A DNA stretch of 15,913 nt from positions 328,634 through 344,546 of the forward strand of contig CAMPET010000027.1 in the NCBI GenBank assembly GCA_946803715.1, in the 5' to 3' direction. Below the pieces are notes generated by a model, which had not been told where the DNA came from, searched no databases, and saw only the letters and a program-made list of their open reading frames with translations. A program made the translations under genes and the position numbers. Below, piece by piece: positions 1 to 8,667 of this stretch (position 1 is its first letter; each line of letters opens with the position of its first letter). The stretch is from Beroe ovata (taxonomy: Eukaryota > Ctenophora > Nuda > Beroida > Beroidae).

Positions 1-1
1 A

Positions 2-2
<1 letters not shown>

Positions 3-42
<40 letters not shown>
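3..42. repeat. (AC)20 microsatellite at window start
   Basis: A perfect AC dinucleotide run of 20 units begins at the third base. The complementary-type repeat (GT) closes the window at 15891-15913, which fits a contig broken at microsatellites on both sides. Confidence 0.97.
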
Positions 43-44
<2 letters not shown>

Positions 45-589
45 TATTCTCCCTACATAGCTTAATGATAACATATTCGAAACATTGCGCTTTTCTTCCT
101 CTCGAGACTTTTAGTGGTCACACTCATGCAGCCCCTTCTCTCAGCTTCTCCCTTCTCTCTCGTTATATTTTCGAGCATTTTTCATCGACCATCTCTCTCT
201 TTTTCTGCCATAAATGATTCGGACATGCTCATATTTTGAACTCATGTCTCATTTCACGATGTTTTGCTACTCTGCTGACTGAGCGATTGAGACTTGAGAC
301 ACTTATGTTCTTCCCGTAAATCACTCTCCATTGAAACAGCTGCAGGAGACCGCTATCAAAACCTCCAACACGGAGCTTGATCGAAATTTCGATGAAATCA
401 GATCCTCTTGTCATTATCAGCAGCTAATTCCCAAATTAGATAATTACAGTGTGGATTCGTGTAGTGCGATAGTCACACTATAGTCATTCTCCACACCTCA
501 TCGAACAGCGCATCTCCTTCCCTCCCTCTCCCTCAAAAATTTTGTTTTTGATTGGTGGCTGGCGTAGTTATTTCATAACGTCTCATATC
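43..589. other. Gene-free stretch, mildly pyrimidine-rich
   Basis: No supported gene, RNA or mobile element is visible. Short CT-rich patches occur (around 137-163, 190-205 and 508-535). A 61-codon open frame on the minus strand across 229-414 is within chance expectation and has no recognisable motif. Confidence 0.6.
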
Positions 590-895
590 ATCTTCCTGAT
601 TTTTTGTGCTATACCATCATCATTTCCCTCTTAGCCTCGCTCATTCCCTTCACTGTCTATCCTTATCTGATATCTCAACTCACATGACCACTCTTCATCT
701 CTCATATCTTCTCCTAGTACCCTACCCTGCCCTCCTGCGAGCCCCACCTTCCCATAGTCCCCTCTTCTTACATAACCCTTTCACCCCCTCCCTTCCTCTT
801 CTCCTGTCTTCCCCTACCCCAATATCTCCATCCTTCCCCCTTCTCATCTCCTCTCACGTCCTCTTCTCTCTTCTCACAATCCCTCTACCTATATC
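590..895. repeat. Pyrimidine-rich low-complexity tract
   Basis: About 300 bases in which the plus strand is dominated by C and T, densest at 720-895. It leaves one frame open for 97 codons (606-899), giving a Ser/Leu/Pro-rich translation. That composition follows from the base bias, because pyrimidine-rich DNA contains few stop codons, so I do not call a protein. Such tracts can be degenerate CT satellites or strongly pyrimidine-biased intron sequence. Confidence 0.75.
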
Positions 896-1392
896 GTGAG
901 ATCACTATGCTGGCTTCTCTGACACGCGCTTCCCTACTGCCAATTTCTTATTCTGGGAATATACGAACAGGACTATAATATTATCCTTGCAGCTGCGTAA
1001 TAATCCTGTTAAATAATGTGAGATTATCGTAAATGTATAAATTGTGCGTCATTTGCGTGTGTTTGTGCGTTTGTGTGCGTGAACCGTGTGGTTTGATCTG
1101 TCTATATCACAGAGTACCGTGCTGGATCTGTATGAATCATCGTCTTCACACAAAATCGTTGCGATGTAGTCGTGATTTTGCACTCGAAACGTGGCCGCAT
1201 TTGCTTTTCATCTCCGTCGTTTTGACCTAGGAAAAACGACATTGAATCTATGAAACTTCATTCCTCAATGTGCTGTACAATGTATTTAATTAAATACCAC
1301 TTACCATAAGTAAGAAGTTATGAAAATGATCGTATAACGAATGAACTAACTCCCATCTCTCCCTCCCATGAAGCATGATCATGTGGTAGTGC
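896..1392. other. Gene-free stretch with an AT palindrome
   Basis: No gene is supported. The stretch holds a TG-rich patch (about 1055-1082) and a perfect 16-base AT palindrome annotated separately at 1282-1297. Confidence 0.6.
1282..1297. repeat. Perfect 16-bp palindrome GTATTTAATTAAATAC
   Basis: The sequence equals its own reverse complement over all 16 positions. It contains TTTAATTAAA, a double TAAT/ATTA core of the kind bound by paired homeodomain dimers. Palindromes this short also arise by chance in AT-rich DNA, so the role is open. Confidence 0.6.
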
Positions 1393-1404
1393 GGTGACGT
1401 CACC
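1393..1404. promoter_or_regulatory. Perfect full-site CRE palindrome (GGTGACGTCACC)
   Basis: A 12-base perfect palindrome containing the full CRE, TGACGTCA, at 1395-1402. CREB/ATF-type bZIP dimers bind this site in animals. It is followed at once by an ATG (1405) preceded by CACC, a good Kozak context, and 37 bases further on by ACCG/GTGAGT, a close match to a 5' splice donor. The order CRE, start codon, donor would fit a short first exon, but the peptide is only about 13 codons and unrecognised. Confidence 0.5.
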
Positions 1405-1444
1405 ATGAACTCTAGACAGAGACGATGTGCTGCCCGGAGGACCG
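1405..1444 (+). CDS. Speculative 13-codon first coding exon
   Basis: The reading begins at the ATG after CACC and gives MNSRQRRCAARRT, ending one base into a codon at ACCG before GTGAGT (1445-1450). If not spliced, the frame stops after 23 codons at 1473. What is seen is the start context and a consensus donor; that they belong together is inference. No partner exon was identified downstream. A chance combination is more likely than not. Confidence 0.13.
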
Positions 1445-1446
1445 GT

Positions 1447-1928
1447 GAGTCTTTGTCTGTGATGAGACAACTTTGATCTTACTACTGCTACTATAGTCCT
1501 GATCAATCTCCCTCTATCATTATTCCCAACATTCTCACCTCCATATTGATAGCGAGTAGCATCAATCACTATAGAATATGCTTCTTATTCACTCCATCTT
1601 CATATCGTGTTCATATCGTGTTCACGCCATCTTCACACCGTCTCCACTCTTCACACCACCGTTTTGCTGTCAAGACCACTCTGAGATCGGCCGAGAATCG
1701 CGCTCTGATCAAAGCAATATATCACGCTCCACACCCCACTATAGTGCTCTCTTTGTCTTGCCACCAGTCAAATTCCTCTCAATCATTGTGCTCCACAATT
1801 TTGAATTATCTTATTTTAGTGAGAATTATCTTTACTCGCTTTTGACTCCACTGTTTCACTTCTAAAGTTATTTTCAGCCTCCCTGGATCTTAGTCAATAT
1901 CCCTCATATCACGCCCTGTAATGTATGT
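1447..1928. other. Gene-free stretch with short 11-bp duplication
   Basis: No gene supported. An exact 11-base unit, TCATATCGTGT, occurs twice back to back at 1600-1621, followed by degenerate TTCACNCC-type copies to about 1655. Open frames on the plus strand (1546-1845, 1578-1865) overlap each other in different frames and resemble nothing known. Confidence 0.5.
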
Positions 1929-2027
1929 TGTGTGTGTGTGTAATTTAACTAGACTCACTGTAATATATATGTCACACAGCTGACATTAACCATGAACTCC
2001 GTGTGTGTGTGTGTGTGTGTGTGTGTG
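1929..2027. repeat. Two (GT) microsatellites
   Basis: A short TG run at 1929-1941 and a longer perfect GT run at 2001-2027 (13.5 units). They are separated by about 60 bases of ordinary sequence. Confidence 0.95.
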
Positions 2028-2077
2028 CTTCTGACACATTCATATAACTAGCTCCTTACACGAACACACACTGACAG

Positions 2078-2095
2078 TATTCCTTATAAGGAATA
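2078..2095. promoter_or_regulatory. 18-bp perfect palindrome with a CArG box
   Basis: TATTCCTTATAAGGAATA is its own reverse complement over 18 bases. Its centre, CCTTATAAGG (2082-2091), fits the consensus CC(A/T)6GG exactly. That is the CArG box bound by SRF-type MADS proteins, which regulate cytoskeletal and growth-response genes in animals. No transcription unit could be tied to it. Exact palindromy beyond the 10-base consensus makes this more than a loose motif match, though chance remains possible. Confidence 0.45.
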
Positions 2096-2099
2096 ATAA

Positions 2100-2886
2100 C
2101 CTTCAAGCGCGAAGCGTATCTCATTAAGTCATGCTGTAACGATTTTTAATCAATTGATCACCATGGTTCACTTTACTTAGATTTCACTGTCTTGCAAATT
2201 GAGTAGTGGGAGTCAGATTCACAGCTCCTGATCTATAGGGTGGTGGCGTTATGACCACTTCTCAGTTCCCCCTATGTCATGAACAAGTCATTACCAACTA
2301 TAATTATCTTGTTCAATATGATCAATAACAAGATACCAGATATAGGTGCTATATTGTGAGATAAGTTTATCTACAGCTACTCTGGGATAGTGATATCTAC
2401 TCATGATAATCATACTGTGTGGTGTATGGTACTGCTGGCACAGGGCCAGGAGATACCATTGTACATCACACTTCACTGACTCATGTATCTATCACAGACA
2501 GTACGGTGCACACTACACAGTGCGCTAGCCACAATAATTGAGATATCATTGCGTCCAGCACACCACCTGCAAACACAAAATATCAGGATATTTCTTTTCG
2601 CCCCAGTTCTCACCTATTAATCCAGGCCACGGTTCATGAAGTACCACCTGTGAAGTAGTACCACCTCTGAAGAACCACCTGTTTCCATATAAAAGTCTGG
2701 CATCTTCTTCTTTATGATATGGACACTTGTGTTTCGTTGTGTGTGTGTTTCCATTTAGATTAGTCGACCGTGTAAGAGCATTGAGTGGGGGGGGGGGTAA
2801 ATTTCACACCTAATTACTCCGAAATTGAGTTGTATCCAAATCCTTGTATCTTCCCAATGTCACGCCATGAGCACATTATATGAAGC
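2100..2886. other. Gene-free stretch with minor repeats
   Basis: No gene supported. Three imperfect units built on GAAGTA-ACCACCTGT lie at 2638-2682 (14, 17 and 14 bases). A run of eleven G residues is at 2787-2797. A 61-codon minus-strand frame (2291-2476) has no recognisable features. Confidence 0.5.
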
Positions 2887-2891
2887 TGTAA

Positions 2892-2924
2892 TGACTCACT
2901 GTTTTCCCCACGTGTGTCACGTGA
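2892..2924. promoter_or_regulatory. AP-1-like site plus two CACGTG E-boxes
   Basis: TGACTCA (AP-1/TRE consensus) at 2892-2898 is followed by CACGTG at 2909-2914 and TCACGTGA at 2917-2924. The two E-boxes are nine bases apart. bHLH-zip factors such as the USF, MITF/TFE and Myc groups bind CACGTG. The clustering is seen; promoter function is inferred. Confidence 0.35.
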
Positions 2925-3075
2925 TTCTCTGGGTGTGATTTGGAGCAGGATATGCGACATCTGATTCTCTATGAGTAGAATTTATGATGGACGATTGGAC
3001 GATTTCTCCAGTTTTCATCTGAGTTGAGCAATGCTTCATGTTTACAGCCTGTAACTCACCAAACCTAGAAATGTC

Positions 3076-3095
3076 TGACATCATTGATGATGTCA
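3076..3095. repeat. Inverted repeat with bZIP-like half sites
   Basis: TGACATCATTGATGATGTCA has perfect 9-base arms around a 2-base centre. The arm ends, TGACATCA and TGATGTCA, are one base away from the CRE TGACGTCA. The related string GATGATGTCAT also appears at about 13583-13593. Confidence 0.45.
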
Positions 3096-3206
3096 TCATA
3101 TTTTGAACATCATGCTGACCATTCATCTGTGAGACGACTCCCCGAAATATCTCTGTAACGTAATATATGTGTGGAGGATATTATATAATTGAACCAGGGA
3201 CACGTG

Positions 3207-3608
3207 AAATGTGTTATGTAAGATAAACCAGTTGCTGCAGGATATTTTCCAAAATAGCATGTGTCTCCCATTCCAAACATGTGACACATGATGTCATTCG
3301 CGTAGGTCAAGTAGCATACCCGTAAAAATTATGTGACACTTGAAGATGCTTACAGTCAGCTGCTGACATTGATCTCTTCACTGTTTTAGATACATCCATG
3401 TTTCATCAAGATTGAAAGAGAGACAATATTTTTGGTTTAATAATCACAAATTAAGTTTAATTCTGTCGAGCTAATGGCAGTTTTATGTCACGCACTGACT
3501 GCCGATTAGTCTCTAGATAGTAGAGTCGTTATAGACTGTGCAATGTCGACAGTTAATTCATCCAATAGTGAACACAAGCCCCACTCGTATGGGATGGGCC
3601 ATAACCTT
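3207..3608. other. Gene-free stretch upstream of the repeat array
   Basis: No gene supported. A single CACGTG lies just before it at 3201-3206. A TGTCACGC string at 3487 could be the 5' end of an LTR if the downstream structure is one, but no matching target-site duplication was found around it. Confidence 0.4.
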
Positions 3609-4007
3609 TTGAGTCAACGCATTGCTACGTCAGAGTTATGCAGTGGACAGTGGGTCCCCCATTCGTCACAGAGGTCTGTAATGACGTAGGTATTGCATAC
3701 TGGTGTCAACGCATTCCTACGTCAGAGTTATGTAGTGGTGTCAGCAAGTTATGACGAATGAGTCCTCCATTCGTCACACAGGTCTGTCATGACGTACTGC
3801 ATACTGGTGTCAACGGATTTCTACGTCAGAGTTATGTAGTGGTGTCAGCATGTTATGACGAATGCGTCCCCCATGCGTCACAGAGACCTGGTATGACGTA
3901 GGTATCGCATACTGGTGTCAACGGATTCCAACGTCTGAATTATGCAGTGGTGTCAACAAGTTATGACGAATGAGCACCCATTTGTCACACCGGCCTGTTA
4001 TGATGTA
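3609..4007. repeat. Array of four ~100-bp repeats with nested inverted CGTCA/TGACG pairs (copy 1)
   Basis: Four diverged direct repeats start at 3609 (92 bp), 3701 (104 bp), 3805 (108 bp) and 3913 (95 bp). Each begins with TGGTGTCAAC or a variant. A complete unit carries four bZIP-type cores in a fixed order: TACGTCA, TGACGAATG, CATTCGTCA, TGACGTA. These form an inner inverted pair (in unit 2, 3752-3760 against 3768-3776, nine bases perfect, 7-base spacer) and an outer pair (in unit 3, 3821-3828 against 3894-3901, eight bases perfect). Unit 1 lacks the TGACGAATG arm and unit 4 has decayed outer arms. Clustered CRE-like half sites suggest an enhancer array, possibly the U3 part of an LTR; a structural satellite is the alternative. 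Confidence 0.8.
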
Positions 4008-4540
4008 TTTAAAACCGTTCCGATTATTACAGAAAGCTACCTATTCTTTTGAAATAAACTCCCTTTTGCCGACTTGCCGTCATCAATTCTGATCTTCTTC
4101 AGAATATCAAAAAATTTCAGTTTGCTTTTTTCAGTTCGTTCCCGTCGGTAACCCGAGCAAACATTTGTCATTTGTGTAGGTATTTGTTCAGTGGTTCCCC
4201 TCTATCTCTCCTCAGTCCTCACGGTTCACAATCCATATTATCTGTGCCCACACACCAATGACTGGATATGTAGTGGTTGTAGGATTATTATAATATTGAT
4301 GTCCTGGCCTCCGCTCCATGTCATACAGACAGAAGCGTTGTTTTTCGTCAAGATCTCATGCCGTGACTATGAGGCTACCCACCATGGTGACTGGGTGTGT
4401 TTTATGATCGTAATCTCCCATTTAGACACAGACTTTTATTATGGGTGTCTCTATCCTGGGCGGTTGTCAACAGTCAAGTTTTCAGTGTGTCAGTGAAGTG
4501 AATATGATTCTCCTACATCCTATGAGAGACTTATTAGAAG
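3726..4540. repeat. 815-bp tandem duplication, copy 1
   Basis: This unit starts inside the second short repeat and runs to the junction at 4540/4541, where copy 2 starts without any spacer. It holds two and a half of the ~100-bp repeats, a TATA-like/AATAAA segment and about 380 bases of unrecognised sequence. An open frame of 101 codons (4191-4496, track start not necessarily real) lies in this copy. The corresponding stretch of copy 2 carries a 2-base and an 8-base deletion that break the frame, so coding is unlikely. Confidence 0.9.
4006..4163 (+). mobile_element. LTR-like core (TATA-like box, AATAAA, ...AACA end), copy 1
   Basis: TATTTAAAA at 4006-4014 is followed 38 bases later by AATAAA at 4053-4058, and about 100 bases on by the ending CCGAGCAAACA (AACA at 4160-4163). 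A TATA box a short way ahead of a polyadenylation signal, downstream of repeated bZIP sites, is the arrangement of a retroviral-type LTR (U3-R-U5). Against it: the next bases, TTTGTCATTT, do not match a usual primer-binding site starting TGG, no internal coding region is seen, and no target-site duplication was found. A solo LTR or an unrelated repeat are both possible. Confidence 0.3.
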
Positions 4541-5343
4541 AGTTAAGTAGTGGTGTCAGCAAGTTATGACGAATGAGTCCTCCATTCGTCACACAGGTCT
4601 GTCATGACGTACTGCATACTGGTGTCAACGGATTTCTACGTCAGAGTTATGTAGTGGTGTCAGCATGTTATGACGAATGCGTCCCCCATGCGTCACAGAG
4701 ACCTGGTATGACGTAGGTATCGCATACTGGTGTCAACGGATTCCAACGTCTGAATTATGCAGTGGTGTCAACAAGTTATGACGAATGAGCACCCATTTGT
4801 CACACCGGCCTGTTATGATGTATTTAAAACCGTTCCGATTATTACAGAAAGCTACCTATTCTTTTGAAATAAACTCCCTTTTGCCGACTTGCCGTCATCA
4901 ATTCTGATCTTCTTCAGAATATCAAAAAATTTCAGTTTGCTTTTTTCAGTTCGTTCCCGTCGGTAACCCGAGCAAACATTTGTCATTTGTGTAGGTATTT
5001 GTTCAGTGGTTCCCCTCTATCTCTCCTCAGTCCTCACGGTTCACAATCCATATTATCTGTACCCACACACCAATGACTGGATATGTAGTGGTTGTAGGAT
5101 TATTATAATTGATGTCCTGGCCTCCGCTCCATGTGATACAGACAGAAGCGTTGTTTTTCGTCAAGATCTCATGCCGTGACTATGAAGCTACCCACCATGG
5201 TGACTAGGTGTGTTTTATGATCGTAATCTCTCATTTAGACACAGACTTTTATTATGGGTGTCTCTATCCTGGGCGGTTGTTAACAGTCAATGTGTCAGTG
5301 AAGTGAATATGATTGTCCATATCCTAGGAGAGACTTATCAGTA
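4541..5343. repeat. 815-bp tandem duplication, copy 2
   Basis: Aligned with copy 1, the offset is 815. Apart from one T/A change at 4545, it is identical from 4546 to 5060. Beyond that are base changes at 5061, 5135, 5186, 5206 and others, a 2-base deletion near 5108, an 8-base deletion near 5290 and several changes at the very end. The short repeats correspond to 4541-4619 (partial), 4620-4727 and 4728-4822. Homology fades out at about 5343. Confidence 0.9.
4821..4978 (+). mobile_element. LTR-like core, copy 2
   Basis: An exact duplicate of the segment at 4006-4163, shifted by 815. It lies inside the identical part of the tandem duplication and carries the same TATTTAAAA, AATAAA and CCGAGCAAACA landmarks. 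The same reservations apply. Confidence 0.3.
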
Positions 5344-6530
5344 GCTCAGTTTTGGAAACCACACACGTGTAACTTTGACAATGATTCCCAGCTCAGCCTT
5401 TATCCATGACAAGGAAGAAAAGAGCATGTATAACACTGCTTCTGTATAATAATGTGATATGTTATCATGCATCCAGTCAGTTTATTATAGGAATGACCTC
5501 AACAACTCACTGGGAAACCGTTTTGTACACATCAAGCTGCGAGAATCCAGAGTATTAAACAGCACAGAGTGGGACTTCAGCTGTGTGCTGTGGTTTGATC
5601 TGTGGTTATATGTTGTGCAAGAGCAGTGGCTGGATAATATGCAGAGTTAATGTTACAGTTCGATCATGGAACTCTGGATTATTAGAGTGGTTCTTGTAAT
5701 CTCAACTAGCCAAATGTGAGGCGGGCTCAGTAAGCTCCTAATTTATCACCAAGCTGTGTCAAATAGTGCCATGTTTATCTCACCAATATTCAAACTATGC
5801 TATGCTATTCCCATTCAACTATGCTATTCCCACTGAAGTGCTTATGTAGTGAGCATGGGTATCTGGCTTCCTCCCCACACTCTAGCAACTAATCACAGTG
5901 ACAAGCTGTTTTAAAACTGTCACAGCAATCAGCATGTTGCGGCTCATTACACCGACACTTGCAGAATCACTGAAGTAAGCTGGAACTCCTATCCTCCATG
6001 GAGCAAGTCATGTTGATTGTTGCCCTATGTGATGTTCACTCTTGCTGACAGGTCGCGCGACTATTAAAAACGCTGTGAAGTACAGTGCCAGTGATTTGAA
6101 CAGTGAACCCATGTTATTGCCCTATGCAACATTGCGACAAGTGTTAATCCCATGGTGTCTCAGATGATAAACGCCCTGCGGTATTTGAATAATATGAGAG
6201 TGTTTTCCATGTATAATGTCACCACATTGGTCTTTATTACAGAGCAACAATTGACCAGTATATCAGTACCTCCCAGCTCCTTCCTCGAGCAGGTCTAGAA
6301 ACTCAAACATCCGTATCTGTTGTACATGTGGTGTGCACTGTAGGCTACTGCATAACAGTGTGCGATAGTTGTGACTCACTGTTTCACTGTGTGGCACTTA
6401 CTGTTTCAAGCCGTTTGTGTAGGATAGATAGAGCGAGAGAAGAAGAAGCTTCGTGTAAAATGTTCTCAAGCAAATTATTAGGCACACATATTGATGCAGC
6501 TTCTACAGTGTTTACTATGTACTCGGGCTC
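5344..6530. other. Gene-free stretch
   Basis: No gene supported. One ACACGTGT E-box lies at 5363-5370. A short imperfect direct repeat built on TTCAA-CTATGCTATTCCCA spans 5789-5832. Open frames at 5459-5650 and 6328-6603 are short and unrecognised. Confidence 0.5.
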
Positions 6531-6562
6531 TGATTGGCTATCAGAACAGCACGTGACCCAAT
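6531..6562. promoter_or_regulatory. Inverted CCAAT, E-box and CCAAT cluster
   Basis: TGATTGGCTA (6531-6540) is a full NF-Y type site in reverse orientation. It is followed by CACGTG at 6550-6555 and CCAAT in forward orientation at 6558-6562. NF-Y and bHLH-zip factors commonly act together in animal promoters. The composite CACGTGAC-CCAAT recurs almost unchanged at 8654-8667. Confidence 0.45.
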
Positions 6563-7611
6563 CTATCAGTCTGGAGTGGCGGTCAGTAGGGGTCAGTAGA
6601 TGAAATACTGATTACAGTCTGTACTAATGGTTGCTCCATCAGACACAATACAGCCTGCCAGTAATGATACTAATATATTACCAACTAATAATATATCATC
6701 GAGTAAAAACTCGGCAATCACTAATGAGTTGTTCGTTATGCAATGATTGGAACACAATTCATTGCTGTTCATTCTTCGTGTAACTACCAGTACCACGCGG
6801 CTCACACCCATATAGGTTTCAAACAGCAGCTGCCAGTAAAAACTCCGATCTGTAATCTCAGAGTTCATTCTCTCTGTAGGAGACAATCTTTTCGAGACAG
6901 AATCTTGCATGAGACATTAATTAAAGTCAAGTGTGTTGGTCGCGCGCGCAGTGTTTCTATGTAAGGAAGGGCAGTGTCCAGACACAGTGTTTATAGGTGT
7001 TTACCACACTGTTTATACTGAGACAACAAGCAGTTAGCTGGTCACTATAATCACAGTTCTATATGCCCTGGTGTTACTATTACAGTAGCTGTTTCGAGAC
7101 ACATTGTATGGCAATATCAAGTGTCTAGACATCAATAACGATTGACACATTGCGGACATTGGTGCTTCATACCATGAATGCTAGACTAGCATACTAGTAC
7201 CTAGTCATTAAACAGTAACCACTGGACCATATCGGTAGACCGGCTACTCTCATAGCACTGCATTCCTGAGCTTTGTACTACTAGAATATATTATGGCGTC
7301 ACTCCAAAACGGCATAATCAACGCAGACACCCCGGTCCACTTAGCAACTCAGACACTCCATCAATAACTGCGGTTTTAGTGAAACCGAATAACTACTCAC
7401 CCTCAAGTACAACCCTAAAATTTTTGGGAATTTAATGGAACCATTTTGTGCCGAGACATTCACTCGGAAATTTGAAGGTGAATAATCGAAGAGCTATTCA
7501 GTCAGTTTCCTTGCTTGAGTAGTCCGAATTGTTCTTACACTGGGAACAAGTCTGATAGAAACTGTCTAACGTACGTGCTACACAATGTGCTGCTGCGTCG
7601 CTGTGTGATTC
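6563..7611. other. Gene-free stretch
   Basis: No gene supported. A minus-strand frame of 105 codons (6593-6910) and overlapping plus-strand frames show no motif I recognise. A CG-rich alternating run, CGCGCGCGC, lies at about 6941-6949. Confidence 0.5.
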
Positions 7612-7668
7612 CACACGTGTGCTGTCACGTCATCACGTTTGCATCACGTGACATTTGCGTGACCTTGA
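7612..7668. promoter_or_regulatory. Dense cluster: E-boxes, CRE-like site, nuclear-receptor half site
   Basis: Within 57 bases: CACACGTGTG (7612-7621, perfect palindrome), TCACGTCA (7625-7632, one base from a CRE), TCACGTGA (7644-7651) and TGACCTTGA (7660-7668). The last is the reverse complement of TCAAGGTCA, the extended half site bound by ERR and NR5A-type nuclear receptors. The sites are seen; joint function is inference. A 76-codon frame (7515-7745) overlaps the cluster and is not supported. Confidence 0.45.
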
Positions 7669-8651
7669 CCGCGAGTATAACGCGTTACACCGCGTGGCTA
7701 TACATACACTTGTTTACTTATCCAGTGAACGTGGATGTAACTTGATTCCAGACCACTGACTTACATGTAGGTGAGGAGAACTAGGGCTGTTTATTATAAT
7801 ATACAGACCGTCAAACCACCTCGGAGATGCTTCATATAAAGTTGGCGATGATTAGCATCCCAAATTGATACCAAGACGTATACACCTCATTTCATTGCAT
7901 ACCCCCCTCCAAATTAATGAAATAGTCTGAAGATGTATTATTATGATTTCAAGGATCTACAAGGAGCCACGAATTTCATTTGTCCCTGCCATTGCCACTA
8001 TATGAATCCACACTCACAATGGGAGCAATAAATATATCGTTACTCCAACACATCCAGAAGTAGTGCTACTGGGGGGGGGGACAATGCAGTCCCTCAAGCA
8101 GTAAACACATCCGAGATTGGTATAATAGTTTCATGAATGGAGAAAATGTGTGGCTGATGCATAGATCATGTTCGAGCTAGGAGACCTGATCCATCTCACG
8201 TATATTGAGAATCGGCCAGCTATTATAATAAAATCAGTAACTGAAATATGTTTTCGCCATCATTCGGGTCTTGTTCTGAATAATAATATGAACACGATAT
8301 GTACACGATAGTCTCCCACCATGTGCCCCCATGATCATAGCTGTGATACAGTGTCAACTCACACCACTAGGAGAGTAGGTGCGTCATGGAAACGGTGTGG
8401 GATCTCATAATACAACAGCTATGTGCCATCTAGCTCCAGTGTCCAATAATTATGTAATGCCCATAGCTCTGAAGTAGCCTCCTTATCCAACCCCTTCACG
8501 TCCCTTTAACTGCAGTTTCATGCCATGACATTTCACTTCTCCTCAACATAAGGTGCTCCGCATTGAATTATTATCGCATTCCAATCCTCTTAATGTCAAT
8601 TTCACGTATTGTGGTTCACTGGCTAGGTCGTTCTCAGTGTTATTTTATCAT
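7669..8651. other. Gene-free stretch with a G10 run
   Basis: No gene supported. A homopolymer of ten G residues is at 8071-8080. The rest is AT-rich unique-looking sequence without long open frames. Confidence 0.5.
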
Positions 8652-8667
8652 GTCACGTGACGCCAAT
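8652..8667. promoter_or_regulatory. GTCACGTGAC palindrome with adjacent CCAAT
   Basis: GTCACGTGAC at 8652-8661 is the exact CLEAR-type E-box core recognised by MITF/TFE factors in animals. CCAAT follows at 8663-8667. The pairing repeats the composite at 6550-6562. Confidence 0.45.

Noticed and set aside
606-899. 97-codon plus-strand open frame
   Set aside because: It lies in a pyrimidine-rich tract; Ser/Leu/Pro content follows from base bias and no domain is visible.
3609-4007. CRISPR array
   Set aside because: Repeats are about 100 bp, diverged and contiguous, without uniform short repeats and unique spacers; the context is eukaryotic.
4160-4185. Primer-binding site after the LTR-like end
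   Set aside because: The bases after AACA are TTTGTCATTT, lacking the usual TGG start that pairs with a tRNA 3' end.
4186-4197. CAGTGGTTCCCC, similar to hAT transposon terminal repeats
   Set aside because: No opposing GGGAACCACTG end or 8-bp target duplication was found in range.
4191-4496. 101-codon open frame in copy 1 of the 815-bp duplication
   Set aside because: Copy 2 has 2-base and 8-base deletions in the same stretch that destroy the frame, and no homology is recognised.
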